Positions 47,641 through 58,949 of a stretch of DNA of 64,000 nucleotides are shown piece by piece. The DNA comes from Streptococcus marmotae (GTDB taxonomy: Bacteria; Bacillota; Bacilli; Lactobacillales; Streptococcaceae). Each line of letters opens with the position of its first letter. Positions within the stretch are counted from its first letter, which is position 1. The DNA lies in contig NZ_CP015196.1 of NCBI RefSeq assembly GCF_001623565.1, positions 1,054,001 through 1,118,000 of the forward strand. The letters run 5' to 3'. A program made the position numbers and the translations under genes. Below the pieces are notes generated by a model. That model saw only the letters and a program-made list of their open reading frames with translations. It made no database searches and was not told the DNA's origin.

Positions 47641-48630
47641 ATGGTTGCCATTATCAATCAAGCTCATCACGTTATTTCTCAATATATAGATGGTTTCTTG
47701 CTAACTCATCCCGAACTTGAGCGGTTAGATCAAGAGCCTATTATTGCTTTGAGGGAGCAAGAAAAGACTTGTGTTCCTTTGATTTCGGGTGGTGGTGCTG
47801 GTCATGAACCCATGCATCTAGGCTTTGTAGGTCAAGGGATGCTGACAGCGGCAGTTTATGGCGAAGTTTTTATTCCACCAACTGCTGATCAAATCTTACG
47901 TGCGATTCGGCATGTGCATCAAGGAAGCGGCGTTTTTGTTATCGTTAAAAATTTCGAAGCAGATCTACTATCTTTTCAAACGGCTATTCATCAAGCGCGT
48001 CAAGAAGGCATTCCAGTTAAGTACATTGTGTCCCACGATGATATTTCTGTTGACACCAAAAAGAATTTTCAAAAGCGACATAGGGGACTAGCAGGAACCA
48101 TTTTACTGCATAAGATTGTAGGGGCAGCGGCCCAGTCGGGCTTGTCCTTAGATGATTTAGAACAGCTGGCTTTAGCCTTGTCAACAGAGATTGCGACCAT
48201 TGGTTTTGCAAGGAAATCAGCACGTTTTCCTCAAGCAGTACACCCTTTATTTGAGCTAGAAGAAGGGCAGATTTCCTATGGTATCGGTATTCATGGTGAA
48301 GAAGGCTATCGGACGGTTCCCTTTGAATCATCAGAGCAATTGGCCAATGAAATTGTCAACAAGTTAAAACTGCGTTTCCGTTGGCAGGAGGGGGAAGAGT
48401 TTATCCTCTTAGTGAATAATTTAGGGACGATTTCTGAGTTAGAACAAGGTGTCTTTCTGAATGATATTTGCCAATTATTGGATTTGGAAGGTTTGCGGCT
48501 TCCCTTTATCAAGGCAGGACGGTTTGCGACCAGTTTAGACATGGCAGGGCTGTCTGTCACCCTTTGCCGTGTCAAAGACCCTGTCTGGCTTACATATTTA
48601 CAGGAAAAAACCACCGCACCAGCTTGGTAG
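47641..48630 (+). CDS. dhaQ: DhaK paralogue DhaQ, co-activator of DhaS
   Basis: 329 aa, clearly related to DhaK over its whole length (GGGAGHEPMHLGFVG, GIGIHGEEGY with the dihydroxyacetone-binding His) but more divergent. No second dhaL lies beside it; it is coupled to dhaS. This supports a sensor role, not a kinase role. Confidence 0.87.
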   Translation: MVAIINQAHHVISQYIDGFLLTHPELERLDQEPIIALREQEKTCVPLISGGGAGHEPMHLGFVGQGMLTAAVYGEVFIPPTADQILRAIRHVHQGSGVFVIVKNFEADLLSFQTAIHQARQEGIPVKYIVSHDDISVDTKKNFQKRHRGLAGTILLHKIVGAAAQSGLSLDDLEQLALALSTEIATIGFARKSARFPQAVHPLFELEEGQISYGIGIHGEEGYRTVPFESSEQLANEIVNKLKLRFRWQEGEEFILLVNNLGTISELEQGVFLNDICQLLDLEGLRLPFIKAGRFATSLDMAGLSVTLCRVKDPVWLTYLQEKTTAPAW

Positions 48631-48693
48631 GTCACTAAAAAGTCAAAGTAGTAGAACAGATAATGAACGCTATCCTATAAATTTAGAGCAAAG

Positions 48694-48741
48694 AACCGAA
48701 TAATGCTTAATTTTTTTAAGAAAGCATTATTCGGTTTTTAT
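48694..48741 (+). terminator. Terminator after dhaQ
   Basis: A 15-bp stem (48694-48708 with 48722-48736) is followed by TTTTT. Confidence 0.85.
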
Positions 48742-48806
48742 CAAAAGACTTTTTCAGTAGGCTTCCAGTTTGATTGAGTGGACAGAAAGGTTGAGTGTGA
48801 GACTCG

Positions 48807-48939
48807 TACTCAACAAAAATCAAAGTTAGCCTCTTGGTTGTCTAAAAATTGCGTAACAGTTACCATCACCTACTACGCAATAAAAATCTAACTTTTGGGG
48901 CACATCAACCAAGTAGTTATTTTTGAAATTAAATGAGTA
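48807..48939. mobile_element. RUP-like small non-autonomous element R1
   Basis: Starts TACTCAACAAAAATCAAAG and ends with the complement of TACTCATTTAATTTCAAAAAT, so it has imperfect inverted ends beginning with TACTC and ending GAGTA. Inside, TTGGTTG and CAACCAA and the dyad ATTGCGTA/TACGCAAT continue the fold. The ends resemble those of the IS630 element at 62133-63222. About 133 bp. Confidence 0.65.
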
Positions 48940-49412
48940 TCAGCTTTTTCGAAACAGGTAATGATGGGTGTGTCTGTAGTAAGAATTGTCCCTAGAGACG
49001 ATCGTTTTGGAAGTGTATAATCAAGAAAGGCATCGCTAAGCATACAAAATCTTATGCCAAAGAGAGTCTTTCATAAGCTCATTCTTATCCTGCTTCAATG
49101 AAGATTTCGCCTTTCAGAGTTCTATGAAAATGAAGGTGGGTAGATTAGTAGATTCTCCTAATTCGTTAGAGTGAATAAGCTGATTACGAACCTTCTTCCG
49201 TCCCTAAACTGCCTTCATCGCATGGAAGATTAGTAGCAAAACTTAGAAGAAGTTTGAGACATTGGCCTATCTTTTTCGTAATAGTTCTATAAAATAGGGA
49301 ATTATAAAAAAGCAAGGAAATATGATGAGCATTTTCATTGACAAGACATTTCATTACATGATAAACTATCTTTTGAAAGCGCTATCAAAAATTATTTGTT
49401 TAGGAGACTTAT
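48940..49412. other. Intergenic DNA before the MFS gene, nothing recognised
   Basis: No coding frame, RNA or repeat that I can support. Confidence 0.45.
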
Positions 49413-50633
49413 ATGCAAGAAAAATCTGTTTCGCAAAAAACAGGAATTCTCATGTTTTATACCCTGTTGATTGCTTATATTACTTTTGCGGCCAGTTGGG
49501 TCGGCGGATCCAATCTTGGAGCCCAGATTGTTCGGACTTATTTTGGAGATAAGGGGGTTGACCCGACGATTTCTGAAATGGTGAATTATACCATTACCGT
49601 TGCACGGGTGATTGCCAACTTCTTGGCAGCTGCCGTTCTAGTCAAATGCGGCATCAAGCGTGCCGCTCAAATCGCCATCGGTTTACTGTGTTTTGCCTTA
49701 GTAGCTGTTTGGATGCCAAATTATTGGCTCTATATCATTGCTCGAATGATTATGGCGCTCGGTGGCTCCATGATTATGGTGTATATGAATCCTATTGTGG
49801 TGCGCTTTGTTGCTCAAGAAAATAAGATTTTTTATTCTTCTCTCATCACTGCAAGTTATAATATTGGGGCCTTTGTCATTGCTATTGCTTTTGTCCTCTG
49901 GTCAGATACCCTTCAAGCAGATTGGCGCATTACACTTAGTGCTGTTTCCTTAGTGGCCATTATCACCTTCATCATTTGGCTCATCAAAGCCAAAGATTTT
50001 GAAACCTCTGGAAGCAATCAGCAGACACCAGCCCAAGCGTATTCCTACGGGATGGCAATGAAAGATTCATTTGTTTGGCGTTTTGCTATTGGTTTTAGCG
50101 CCTTCTTGATTCTCTATGTCATGTCGCTTAACAGCATTCCGGGTCAATTAGCCAAGGAATTCCCAGACTTTTTCGTGCCTGGCTATATGATTTGTGCTAT
50201 TTCTGGAGGGGGCATCATGGGAACCTTGGTTCGCCTGAAACGTCCCGTCAATCGAGAACGAAAACCCTACTTAGTCCAATTAGGCATTGCGGCAACTCTT
50301 GCCATGGCTGCAGGAATTGCTAGTGTTGCTCTTTTGAAATTAGCCTTTCTTGGCTATCTATTCTTCTTTATCTGTGGTTTTCTCATTTTCTACCAATATG
50401 CTGTTTATCTCAATATTCCACATGAGCTTCCTAATATGAATCCTCAAAAAGCAACTCTCATGTTTGGAATTATTTGGGGCATTACCTACGGACTTTATAC
50501 GATTTTAAATTATATTTGGAGCTTTATTTATGGGCATATCGGCTACTGGCCATCCAATCTCTTTTACCTACTTGTACCAGTCATCTACCTTATCATGATT
50601 ATGACGCTACCAGAAACGTATAAAAAGAAATAA
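49413..50633 (+). CDS. Major facilitator superfamily transporter
   Basis: 406 aa with twelve predicted helices, the usual MFS fold. ALGGSMIMVYMNPIVVRF and the cytoplasmic loops are MFS-like and the overall look is of the NarK/CynX-type group, but no substrate motif is clear. TAGGAG precedes the ATG. Monocistronic. Substrate unknown. Confidence 0.82.
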   Translation: MQEKSVSQKTGILMFYTLLIAYITFAASWVGGSNLGAQIVRTYFGDKGVDPTISEMVNYTITVARVIANFLAAAVLVKCGIKRAAQIAIGLLCFALVAVWMPNYWLYIIARMIMALGGSMIMVYMNPIVVRFVAQENKIFYSSLITASYNIGAFVIAIAFVLWSDTLQADWRITLSAVSLVAIITFIIWLIKAKDFETSGSNQQTPAQAYSYGMAMKDSFVWRFAIGFSAFLILYVMSLNSIPGQLAKEFPDFFVPGYMICAISGGGIMGTLVRLKRPVNRERKPYLVQLGIAATLAMAAGIASVALLKLAFLGYLFFFICGFLIFYQYAVYLNIPHELPNMNPQKATLMFGIIWGITYGLYTILNYIWSFIYGHIGYWPSNLFYLLVPVIYLIMIMTLPETYKKK

Positions 50634-50671
50634 ACTTTTCTCCTGTTAGGGGAATGAGAAACACATCAAAG

Positions 50672-50802
50672 GAAGCTAGGCAAAAACTCAATTTTTGACC
50701 TTTCTCTTAAAAACTGAACAATATAAAATGGCTTAGAATCAACGTTTCTTGACAACGTTAATCTAAGCCATTTACTCTTTTTTAGACTTTTTGCCCAGCC
50801 TC
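50672..50802. mobile_element. Small element with IS1182-like ends
   Basis: Begins GAAGCTAGGCAAAAACTCAA and ends with the complement of GAGGCTGGGCAAAAAGTCTA; compare GAGGCTGGGCAAAAACTAG at the IS1182 ends. The centre is a long hairpin (AATGGCTTAGA...TCTAAGCCATT with AACGTT arms). At 131 bp it is a candidate IS1182-mobilised MITE, and it may also terminate MFS transcripts. Confidence 0.62.
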
Positions 50803-50836
50803 TTTTCATATTCTCTTACTCTGCTTATCCAGCTGA

Positions 50837-51105
50837 TACTCAATCAAGATCAAAGTTAGCACTTTGGGATACTTTCTTAGATAGTGCAGACGCAAGCAAC
50901 CTTGTATTTCCGACCTCCAACAGTCCTGGGCTGTTGAAACAATCTTGATCCTAGGGTCTCAAAAATGCCGTGACTAGCAACTACTTTGCTGTTGCTAGTC
51001 ATTCCACTATTTCGAATGTACCCTTTAGATCACTTCGTTTAATCCATTTTCTTAGAGAGTAGATAGTTATGAGACGAAATAGCTATTTTTGATTTTCATT
51101 GAGTA
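50837..51105. mobile_element. RUP-like small non-autonomous element R2
   Basis: Starts TACTCAATCAAGATCAAAG and ends with the complement of TACTCAATGAAAATCAAAA. Inside are hairpins CAACAG/CTGTTG and GACTAGCAAC/GTTGCTAGTC. About 269 bp; the end resembles the pneumococcal RUP end. Confidence 0.68.
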
Positions 51106-51260
51106 TGAAAACTCTTGCTTACCAGAATGAAGAAAATAGCTGGAGTGGTTGGTAGATGGTTCTAAGTCTAGAATTGTCACCTTCTACTTTAGAACAATCA
51201 AAAACTGATTAGGGAGCAAAACTGAAGGTAGAACTAGAGGCCAGCAAGGCGAGCTAGAAA

Positions 51261-51291
51261 TACCAGATTTTCATTTTTGACGAGTGTTAGG
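51261..51291. repeat. Single RUP-like end (remnant R4)
   Basis: The complement reads CACTCGTCAAAAATGAAAATCTGG, like the R3 end; no partner end is found. The surrounding 51106-51413 shows nothing else that I recognise. Confidence 0.45.
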
Positions 51292-51413
51292 TGAACAATT
51301 TTTCTGACGAAAATGGTATTAGGTCTTCTCGAGTTTAGACATTTTTGTGGCTTCTGATTCTGAATGAGCGTCAGCTCAGCAAGGTAAGGTAACAACGGAA
51401 GAAGTAGATCTTA

Positions 51414-51625
51414 TACTCGTCAAAAATCAAAGTCTGATGTCGTTGCCTCACCTTGCTTCAACAGTCCGAGGGACTGTTGAAGGTTGGAAATAAGGATTAT
51501 GTCATAATCCTCAGCTAACATTAGTCAGAACTAGTGGCACAGTGGAGACGAGCCAAGCTCGTTCGATTTTCAGCCTTCCATAATTCTCAATTGTGGAATA
51601 ATCAGATTTTGATTTTTATAGAGTA
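51414..51625. mobile_element. RUP-like small non-autonomous element R3
   Basis: Starts TACTCGTCAAAAATCAAAG and ends with the complement of TACTCTATAAAAATCAAAA. Inside lies the hairpin CAACAGTCC/GGACTGTTG, then GGTTGGAAATAAGGATTAT with its own dyad. This ties the IS630-like ends to the GTTGGAAAT stem-loop modules. About 212 bp. The stretch 51626-51952 shows only a -10-like TAAAAT before polC. Confidence 0.68.
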
Positions 51626-51952
51626 TTAAACGTGTATCAGCCAGTTCCCGCTGGAAAATATTCCCTCGAGGACTCATTCGTATCTTTATTTGTCACCCGT
51701 TGCCAAGGTGAACGAGGGACAGAGAAGTAGACTTCATGTCTTTGAAACGTCTTGAGACTGGAAGAAAGGAATAGCTAAGTTACAAAAGCTTATTTGAAGT
51801 GAATGAAAAACTGGTATGCGTCGGAAGTGGCCTTCTTTTGCATTGGAATGAGTATCACGCTTCTTCTGTCCAGTAGTAGCTGTGAAAGAAGATTCGAAAA
51901 AAGGAACAACTTATGGTAAAATAGAGGGACTAGAAAGACAAGGGATGACAGA

Positions 51953-54900
51953 ATGACAGATACCTTTCAATTGCTATTGAATCAAATTGGTCTACCGCTT
52001 GAGTTGAAAGAGTCAAGTGCCTTTTCAGGTGCCAAGATTGAGCAGGTCTTGGTGCATAAAAAGAGCAAGGTCTGGGACTTTACCTTTCGATTTGCCCAGC
52101 CCCTGCCCTTATCTCACTATCAATTGTTTAAGGCCAAGCTTCTTAATGAATTTCAAAAAACAGGCAATCAGGCTCGTTTTCGCTTGGTCACCAATCAAGA
52201 AAGTTTGGATCCAGCCTTAGTGCAGGATTACTACCAAGAAGCCTTTACTGAGGAGTTGTGTCAAAGTGCGGGATTTCGCTCAATTTTTCAGTCCTTGCCT
52301 GTCGAGTTTCGTGACGGTGTCTTGTGGATAAAAGGTCCAGCTTCTGTAGATACCCCGCATTTTAGAAAAAATCATTTACCGAATTTGGTAGAGCAATTCG
52401 CTCGATTTGGCTTTGGGAAATTGGCGGTTGACATTCAAGTGTGCGAGGAAATGACCAAGGCCCAAGTCGAGGAATTTCATGCTCAGAATGAAGAACTCCT
52501 TCAAAAAGCGAGTCAGGAAACGTTAGAAGCCATGGAGCAACTAGCTAAAATGGCACCTCCACCAGAAGCCAGTCCCCAACCGAGTTTTCAAGATTTTAAA
52601 AAGCAGGCACCGCGTAAGGTCAGTCTTGACAAGTCAGAGATTACACCGATGATTGAGATTGATACGGAGGAAAATCGTATCGTCTTTGAAGGTCTAGTCT
52701 TTGATGTGGAACAGCGAACAACGCGGACAGGGCGGGTCATCATCAATTTTAAGATGACAGATTATACTTCTTCTTTTTCTATGCAAAAATGGGCCAAAAA
52801 TGAAGAAGAAGCGCAGAAATTTGATATGGTGAAAAAGGGCAATTGGCTTCGTGTTCGAGGCAATATCGAAACCAATAATTTTACGCGTGACCTGACCATG
52901 AATGTTCAGGAAATTCAAGAAGTTAAGCGTGATATCCGTAAGGATTTGATGCCAGATGATCAAAAGCGAATTGAGTTTCATGCCCATACCAATATGTCAA
53001 CCATGGATGCCCTTCCTCCAGTTGAGGACTTGATTGCGCGTGCTGCTAAGTGGGGGCATAAGGCCATTGCGATTACCGATCATGGGAATGTTCAGTCCTT
53101 CCCTCATGGGTATCATGCAGCTCGTAAGGCAGGTATCAAGGCTCTCTTTGGTATGGAAGCCAATATCGTAGAAGATCGTGTCCCTATCGTCTACAATGAA
53201 GCAGAGCTGTCCTTGTCTGATGCGACCTACGTAGTGTTTGACGTGGAAACGACTGGTCTTTCTGCGGTCTACAATAGCCTGATTCAGATAGCGGCTTCTA
53301 AGATGCACAAGGGAAATGTCATCGCTGAATTTGATGAATTTATCAATCCCGGTCATCCATTGAGTCAATTTACGACAGATTTAACAGGGATTACCGATGA
53401 ACATGTCAGAAACAGTAAGCCACTAGAACAGGTCTTGCAGGAATTTCAAGCCTTTTGTGAGGGCTCTGTACTGGTTGCCCACAATGCGACCTTTGACGTT
53501 GGCTTTATGGATGTCAATTACGAGCGAGCAGGTTTGCCCACTATTAGCCAGCCTGTCATTGATACCTTGGAGTTTGCCCGCAATCTCTATCCAGAATACA
53601 AACGGCATGGTCTAGGTCCTTTGACCAAGCGCTTTGGCGTGGCACTCGAACACCACCACATGGCCAATTACGATGCGGAGGCAACGGGTCGCCTGCTCTT
53701 TATCTTCTTAAAAGATGCTCTTGAAAAACATGGTATCAGCCAATTAAGTCAGTTAAATACGGAATTGATTGCGGAAGATTCCTATAAAAAAGCCCGTGTT
53801 AAACATGCGACAATTTATGTGACCAATCAAGTCGGCTTAAAAAACATCTTCAAGCTCGTATCCCTCTCCAATACCAAGTATTTTGAAGGCGTACCACGGA
53901 TTCCGAGGACGGTCTTAAATGAACACCGTGAGGGCTTGCTACTGGGAACTGCTTGTCAAGAGGGCGAAGTTTTTGATGAATTGCTATCAAAAGGAATCGA
54001 TGAAGCCGTTAAGGTAGCTAGTTACTATGATTTCATTGAAGTGATGCCCCCTGCCCTCTATGAACCGATGATTGCTAAGGAACAATTCAAGGACATGGCA
54101 GAAATAGAAGCTGTCATTCAAAAACTCATCGAAGTTGGTCGTAGGGCAAATCTGCCTGTTCTTGCAACAGGAAATGTCCACTATATTGATCCAGAAGAAG
54201 AGATTTACCGTGAGATTATCGTGCGTTCCTTGGGGCAAGGAGCCATGATTAACCGGACTATTGGTCATGGAGAAAATGCCCAACCGGCTCCTCTACCAAA
54301 AGCTCATTTCCGCACGACAAATGAAATGTTGGATGAATTTGCCTTTTTAGGTGAAGAGTTGGCGCGCGAAATCGTCATTACCAATCCCAATGCTATGCTT
54401 GAGCGTTTTGAAGAGGTTGAAGTGGTCAAAAAAGACCTCTATACTCCTTATTTGGAAAAGGCTGAGGAACGAGTAGCGGAATTAACCTATCAAAAAGCCT
54501 TTGAAATCTATGGCAATCCCTTGCCAGATATTATTGACTTGCGGATTGAAAAAGAATTAACGTCTATCTTGGGAAATGGCTTTGCCGTGATTTACCTCGC
54601 TTCTCAGATGTTAGTAAGACGGTCGAATGACCGAGGTTATCTGGTCGGTTCACGGGGGTCTGTTGGTTCTAGCTTTGTAGCAACCATGATTGGTATTACC
54701 GAGGTCAATCCTATGCCCCCTCACTATGTCTGTCCAAACTGTCAGCATAGCGAATTTATCACAGATGGTTCCTACGGTTCTGGTTTTGATATGCCAGACA
54801 AGGACTGTCCTGAGTGTGGGCAACGGTATGCCAAAGATGGGCAGGATATTCCCTTTGAAACTTTCTTAGGATTTGACGGAGATAAGGTACCCGATATTGA

Positions 54901-56347
54901 CTTGAACTTCTCAGGAGATGACCAGCCAGATGCCCACTTGGATGTTCGAGATATTTTCGGTGATCAATACGCCTTTCGAGCGGGAACGGTTGGTACCGTT
55001 GCGGCAAAAACTGCCTACGGTTATGTGCGCGGGTATGAGCGAGATTATGGCAAATTTTACCGCGATGTAGAAGTGGAACGCTTGGCTGCGGGCGCTGCTG
55101 GGGTCAAACGGACAACCGGTCAGCACCCAGGAGGAATCGTTGTTATTCCAAATTATATGGATGTCTATGATTTTACCCCTGTTCAATATCCAGCAGATGA
55201 CTTGACCGCAAGCTGGCAGACAACCCACTTTAACTTCCATGATATTGATGAAAACGTCTTGAAGCTCGATGTACTGGGACACGATGACCCAACCATGATT
55301 CGGAAACTTCAAGACCTGTCAGGAATTGATCCGCAAACTATTCCGGCAGATGACAAGGGAGTGATGGCCCTCTTTTCTGGAACGGAAGTGTTAGGGGTAA
55401 CACCAGAACAAATTGGCACGCCGACTGGTATGCTAGGGATTCCTGAATTTGGGACCAACTTTGTTCGTGGTATGGTGGAAGAAACGCATCCGACAACCTT
55501 TTCAGAACTCTTGCAATTATCTGGTCTATCACATGGAACAGACGTATGGCTAGGAAATGCCCAAGATTTGATTAAGTCTGGTATTGCAGATCTATCAACC
55601 GTTATCGGTTGTCGGGACGACATCATGGTCTACCTTATGCATGCGGGACTTCCTCCGAAAATGGCCTTTAACATTATGGAGCGGGTGCGTAAGGGAGCCT
55701 GGCTCAAAATTTCCGAGGAAGAGCGCAATGGCTATATCCAAGCCATGAAAGATAACAATGTCCCAGATTGGTACATTGAATCTTGTGGAAAAATCAAGTA
55801 CATGTTCCCCAAAGCCCATGCGGCAGCCTATGTTATGATGGCGCTTCGTGTTGCCTACTTTAAGGTGCATCATCCGATCTATTATTACTGTGCTTATTTT
55901 TCGATTCGGGCTAAGGCCTTTGATCTTGCTACCATGTCTGGTGGTTTAGACCGAGTCAAGGCAAAAATGGAAGAAATCACCATCAAGAAGAAAAACAATG
56001 AAGCAAGTAACGTAGAACAAGACCTCTTTACTACGCTTGAAATTGTCAATGAAATGTTGGAGCGTGGCTTCAAATTTGGGAAATTAGACTTGTACCGTTC
56101 TGATGCGACTGAATTCCAAATCGAAGGCGATACCTTGATACCGCCCTTTGTTGCCATGGATGGTCTCGGAGAAAGTGTTGCTCGTCAAGTCGTTAAGGCG
56201 CGTGAGGAGGGAGAATTTCTCTCCAAAACCGAGTTACGCAAACGTGGAGGCCTTTCTGCGACCCTTGTTGACAAACTGGATGAAATGGGCATCCTAGGCA
56301 ATATGCCAGAAGATAACCAGTTGAGTTTGTTTGATGACTTGTTTTAA
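51953..56347 (+). CDS. polC: DNA polymerase III alpha subunit, Gram-positive PolC type
   Basis: Main replicative polymerase with built-in proofreading, 1464 aa. Order: N-terminal domain (1-200), OB fold (about 240-325), PHP domain with His343 and His345 in EFHAHTN, split by the DEDD exonuclease (about 420-585; Asp430 and Glu432 in FDVETTG), the rest of PHP, a zinc site starting at Cys927 (CPNCQ...CPECGQ), palm Asp981 and Asp983 in DIDLNFSGD, fingers ([20 protein letters not shown]) and the clamp-binding tail QLSLFD. Gene dense and unbroken. Confidence 0.98.
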   Translation: MTDTFQLLLNQIGLPLELKESSAFSGAKIEQVLVHKKSKVWDFTFRFAQPLPLSHYQLFKAKLLNEFQKTGNQARFRLVTNQESLDPALVQDYYQEAFTEELCQSAGFRSIFQSLPVEFRDGVLWIKGPASVDTPHFRKNHLPNLVEQFARFGFGKLAVDIQVCEEMTKAQVEEFHAQNEELLQKASQETLEAMEQLAKMAPPPEASPQPSFQDFKKQAPRKVSLDKSEITPMIEIDTEENRIVFEGLVFDVEQRTTRTGRVIINFKMTDYTSSFSMQKWAKNEEEAQKFDMVKKGNWLRVRGNIETNNFTRDLTMNVQEIQEVKRDIRKDLMPDDQKRIEFHAHTNMSTMDALPPVEDLIARAAKWGHKAIAITDHGNVQSFPHGYHAARKAGIKALFGMEANIVEDRVPIVYNEAELSLSDATYVVFDVETTGLSAVYNSLIQIAASKMHKGNVIAEFDEFINPGHPLSQFTTDLTGITDEHVRNSKPLEQVLQEFQAFCEGSVLVAHNATFDVGFMDVNYERAGLPTISQPVIDTLEFARNLYPEYKRHGLGPLTKRFGVALEHHHMANYDAEATGRLLFIFLKDALEKHGISQLSQLNTELIAEDSYKKARVKHATIYVTNQVGLKNIFKLVSLSNTKYFEGVPRIPRTVLNEHREGLLLGTACQEGEVFDELLSKGIDEAVKVASYYDFIEVMPPALYEPMIAKEQFKDMAEIEAVIQKLIEVGRRANLPVLATGNVHYIDPEEEIYREIIVRSLGQGAMINRTIGHGENAQPAPLPKAHFRTTNEMLDEFAFLGEELAREIVITNPNAMLERFEEVEVVKKDLYTPYLEKAEERVAELTYQKAFEIYGNPLPDIIDLRIEKELTSILGNGFAVIYLASQMLVRRSNDRGYLVGSRGSVGSSFVATMIGITEVNPMPPHYVCPNCQHSEFITDGSYGSGFDMPDKDCPECGQRYAKDGQDIPFETFLGFDGDKVPDIDLNFSGDDQPDAHLDVRDIFGDQYAFRAGTVGTVAAKTAYGYVRGYERDYGKFYRDVEVERLAAGAAGVKRTTGQHPGGIVVIPNYMDVYDFTPVQYPADDLTASWQTTHFNFHDIDENVLKLDVLGHDDPTMIRKLQDLSGIDPQTIPADDKGVMALFSGTEVLGVTPEQIGTPTGMLGIPEFGTNFVRGMVEETHPTTFSELLQLSGLSHGTDVWLGNAQDLIKSGIADLSTVIGCRDDIMVYLMHAGLPPKMAFNIMERVRKGAWLKISEEERNGYIQAMKDNNVPDWYIESCGKIKYMFPKAHAAAYVMMALRVAYFKVHHPIYYYCAYFSIRAKAFDLATMSGGLDRVKAKMEEITIKKKNNEASNVEQDLFTTLEIVNEMLERGFKFGKLDLYRSDATEFQIEGDTLIPPFVAMDGLGESVARQVVKAREEGEFLSKTELRKRGGLSATLVDKLDEMGILGNMPEDNQLSLFDDLF

Positions 56348-56353
56348 GTAGTG

Positions 56354-56389
56354 AAAAACCATTTTGGGAAAGGCCCAAAATGGTTTTTG
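56354..56389. terminator. Terminator after polC
   Basis: AAAAACCATTTTGGG (56354-56368) with CCCAAAATGGTTTTT (56374-56388), usable in both directions between polC and the converging opu genes. Confidence 0.9.
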
Positions 56390-56449
56390 TATGCTTGTTT
56401 TGTAATGGAAAATGCTGAATAGTTGAGGAAAACTATTGCTTGACAAGCA

Positions 56450-57967
56450 TTAGTTTCCAATCAGTTGATGTGTTTTAAGAAAATCTTTTGCGACCTGGCT
56501 AGGGGATTTTCCTTCAACATTGACTTGGTAGTTCATGTCTTGCATTTCTTCTTCTGTGATGGTACCAGCCAGCTGATTGAGAATTCCTTCTAGTTGTGGA
56601 TATTTTTTTAGTGTTTCTTGGCGGATGAGGGGTGCTCCCTGATAAGGAGGGAAGAGCTGCTGGTCATCCTTGAGTGTCTTGAGATGATATTCTTGCAGTT
56701 CACTATCTGTCGAATAGGCATCAATCAGTTGAACATTGCCGTTGTCAATGGCCTTGTAACGAAGTGCAGGCTCGAGTGTTTTCACTTGGAGATGGAGCTT
56801 GTAACGGTCTTTCAAGCCATTTCCTCCGTCTTCACGATCGTTAAACTCCAAGCTAAAGCCGGCGGTAGCAGTCGATTGAACTTTTGCGAGGTCGGAAATC
56901 GTTTCAAGTCCATGTTCCTTGGCATAGTCTTCTTTGACTGCAAGAGCATAGGTGTTTTGATAGCGCATAGGCTTGAGATAGACTAGCTTGTCTTGTTCAA
57001 AAATACCTTTTCGTGCTGCTTGGTAGACTTCTTCTGGATTGTTGGAGATGCTCGGTGGCTGTTTCAGTAAGGTGGAAGTGACGGTTCCTGTAAATTCTGG
57101 ATAAAGATCGATTTGGCCAGTTTTCAAGGCTTCATAGACAAAGGTAGTTTTACCAAAGTTGGGTTTCACTTCGACGGTAATATCTGTCTGGTCTTCAATC
57201 AATTCCTTGTACATATTGAGCAAAATTTCAGGTTCAGATCCTAATTTCCCAGCAATGACAATCTTATCCTGCATCATCATAGACATCGGAAGAAGAGACA
57301 GGGAGCTAATGCCTAGTAGGGCTACAAAGGAGATGAAAATGGTCTTGAGACTGCGTTTTTCAACTAAGCCAATCAAGAAATGAAAGAGGAGGGCAAGCAG
57401 GGCTGAGCTAATGGCTCCGATGAGAATGAGGGTACTATTGTTGCGATCAATCCCCAATAAGATGAAAGAACCTAATCCCCCTGCTCCAATCAGAGCAGCC
57501 AGAGTCGCTGTTCCGATAATGAGAACGGTCGCTGTCCGAATGCCAGATAGAATGACAGGGGCCGCTAAGGCGATTTCGAATTTTTTTAATTTTTCCCAAC
57601 GATTCATCCCAAAGGCTGTAGCAGCTTCTTGGAGAGATGGATCAATCTCCTGGAGTCCTGTGATGGTATTTTGCAGAATAGGAAAAATAGCATAGACAAT
57701 CAGGGTCAAAATGGCAGGAACTTTGCCAATCCCAAAGATGGGGATGAGTAGGCCTAAAATGGCTAGTGAGGGAATGGTCTGCAAGACACCTGTAAATTGT
57801 AGGAGAAGATTGGCCACATGTTCACGTTTTGAAACGAGAATAGCCAGTGGAATAGCGATTAAAATCGCAGATGCCACTGCCACAAAGGAGATTTGCAAAT
57901 GCTCCCCGAGAGCCAACAACCAGTCTTCTTTTCGGTCTAAAAATGTTTGAATCAACTCGTTCATCAT
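56450..57967 (-). CDS. Fused permease and substrate-binding protein of an OpuC/ProWX-type betaine or choline importer
   Basis: 505 aa. The N-terminal half (about 1-210) is a six-helix permease with the EAA-type block [24 protein letters not shown]. After a helix at 205-230, an OpuAC-type binding domain (about 235-505) faces outside; it starts [16 protein letters not shown]. Permease-receptor fusions are usual for streptococcal osmoprotectant importers. Start 57967 or the ATG three bases later; the latter has better spacing to AGGAGG. Confidence 0.9.
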   Translation of the reverse strand: MMNELIQTFLDRKEDWLLALGEHLQISFVAVASAILIAIPLAILVSKREHVANLLLQFTGVLQTIPSLAILGLLIPIFGIGKVPAILTLIVYAIFPILQNTITGLQEIDPSLQEAATAFGMNRWEKLKKFEIALAAPVILSGIRTATVLIIGTATLAALIGAGGLGSFILLGIDRNNSTLILIGAISSALLALLFHFLIGLVEKRSLKTIFISFVALLGISSLSLLPMSMMMQDKIVIAGKLGSEPEILLNMYKELIEDQTDITVEVKPNFGKTTFVYEALKTGQIDLYPEFTGTVTSTLLKQPPSISNNPEEVYQAARKGIFEQDKLVYLKPMRYQNTYALAVKEDYAKEHGLETISDLAKVQSTATAGFSLEFNDREDGGNGLKDRYKLHLQVKTLEPALRYKAIDNGNVQLIDAYSTDSELQEYHLKTLKDDQQLFPPYQGAPLIRQETLKKYPQLEGILNQLAGTITEEEMQDMNYQVNVEGKSPSQVAKDFLKTHQLIGN

Positions 57968-57973
57968 CGCCTC

Positions 57974-58690
57974 CTATACCTGAAAGAAGTCAGCCACAAA
58001 CTGAGTAGCAGGAGCTGCTTGAATTCGCTCAGGTGTGTCGAGCTGTAGAATGCTTCCCTGATCCATAATGGCAATTCGATCGCCTAATTTAATCGCTTCT
58101 GTCATATCATGGGTCACAAAAATCATGGTCATCTGAAATTCATGCTGAATTTTCTTGACCAAGTCTTGCAATTGTTCCCGTGAAATCGGATCAAGGGCGC
58201 TAAAGGGTTCATCGAGAAGCAAAACTTTAGGGCGAGCAATAATGGCTCGTAAAATACCAATTCGCTGCTGTTCTCCACCAGAAAGTTCGCTGGGCATACG
58301 GTGGAGATACTCTGCAGGAGGAAGTCCGACTAAGTCGAGTAATTCCTTGGTTCGGATGTCGATGTCTTTTTTAGACCATTTTTTCATCTCAGGGATAAGG
58401 GCAATGTTTTCAGCCACTGAAAGATTTGGGAAAAGAGCGATTTGTTGTAAGACATAGCCAGTTGATAGGCGTAATTCTCGTAAATCATACTCTTTGAGAC
58501 GCTTGCCGTCCAAGTAAATATCGCCTTCGTCTGGCTCAATCAAGCGGTTGAACATTTTCAGTGTTGTTGTTTTTCCACTACCACTTGCGCCGACCAAGAC
58601 AAAGAATTCTCCATCGAAAATGGTGAAGGCCTGGTCTTTTAAGACATACTTGCCCTTAAATTGTTTGCTGACCTGTCTAAATTCAATCAT
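57974..58690 (-). CDS. ATPase of the OpuC/ProV-type importer
   Basis: 238 aa from ATG 58690, where family similarity starts; the open frame extends to 58864 but the added residues are not protein-like. Walker A is GASGSGKT, the signature is LSGGEQQR, Walker B is VLLLDEPFSALD and the switch is FVTHDM. There are no CBS domains at the C-terminus, unlike OpuCA/ProV of many bacilli. The stop TAG overlaps the ribosome binding site of the fused permease gene. Confidence 0.9.
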   Translation of the reverse strand: MIEFRQVSKQFKGKYVLKDQAFTIFDGEFFVLVGASGSGKTTTLKMFNRLIEPDEGDIYLDGKRLKEYDLRELRLSTGYVLQQIALFPNLSVAENIALIPEMKKWSKKDIDIRTKELLDLVGLPPAEYLHRMPSELSGGEQQRIGILRAIIARPKVLLLDEPFSALDPISREQLQDLVKKIQHEFQMTMIFVTHDMTEAIKLGDRIAIMDQGSILQLDTPERIQAAPATQFVADFFQV

Positions 58691-58949
58691 GAGATACCTG
58701 ACTTTCTTGCTAGAATAGGAATGCTGTTCACATAAATGGTTGCTATTATCACAGAATCTTAGTAGAGGTAGAGTAAGATGAAATGCCTGCCTATAATAGC
58801 TAAGTTTTTTCTTAACTAGTATAGCGCAGGGCGGAAAGATATTCAAAAATCCTGTTTGAAACATAGAAAAAACATAGATGGTAGTCGAAAATATCGCCAG
58901 ATAATAAAATATGATACAATAGAAAGTAGCTTATTAAAAGGAGAATCGT

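Noticed and set aside
49322..49552. 76-codon frame at the start of the MFS gene
   Set aside because: Out of frame with the MFS gene and without family character; TAGGAG before 49413 marks the true start.
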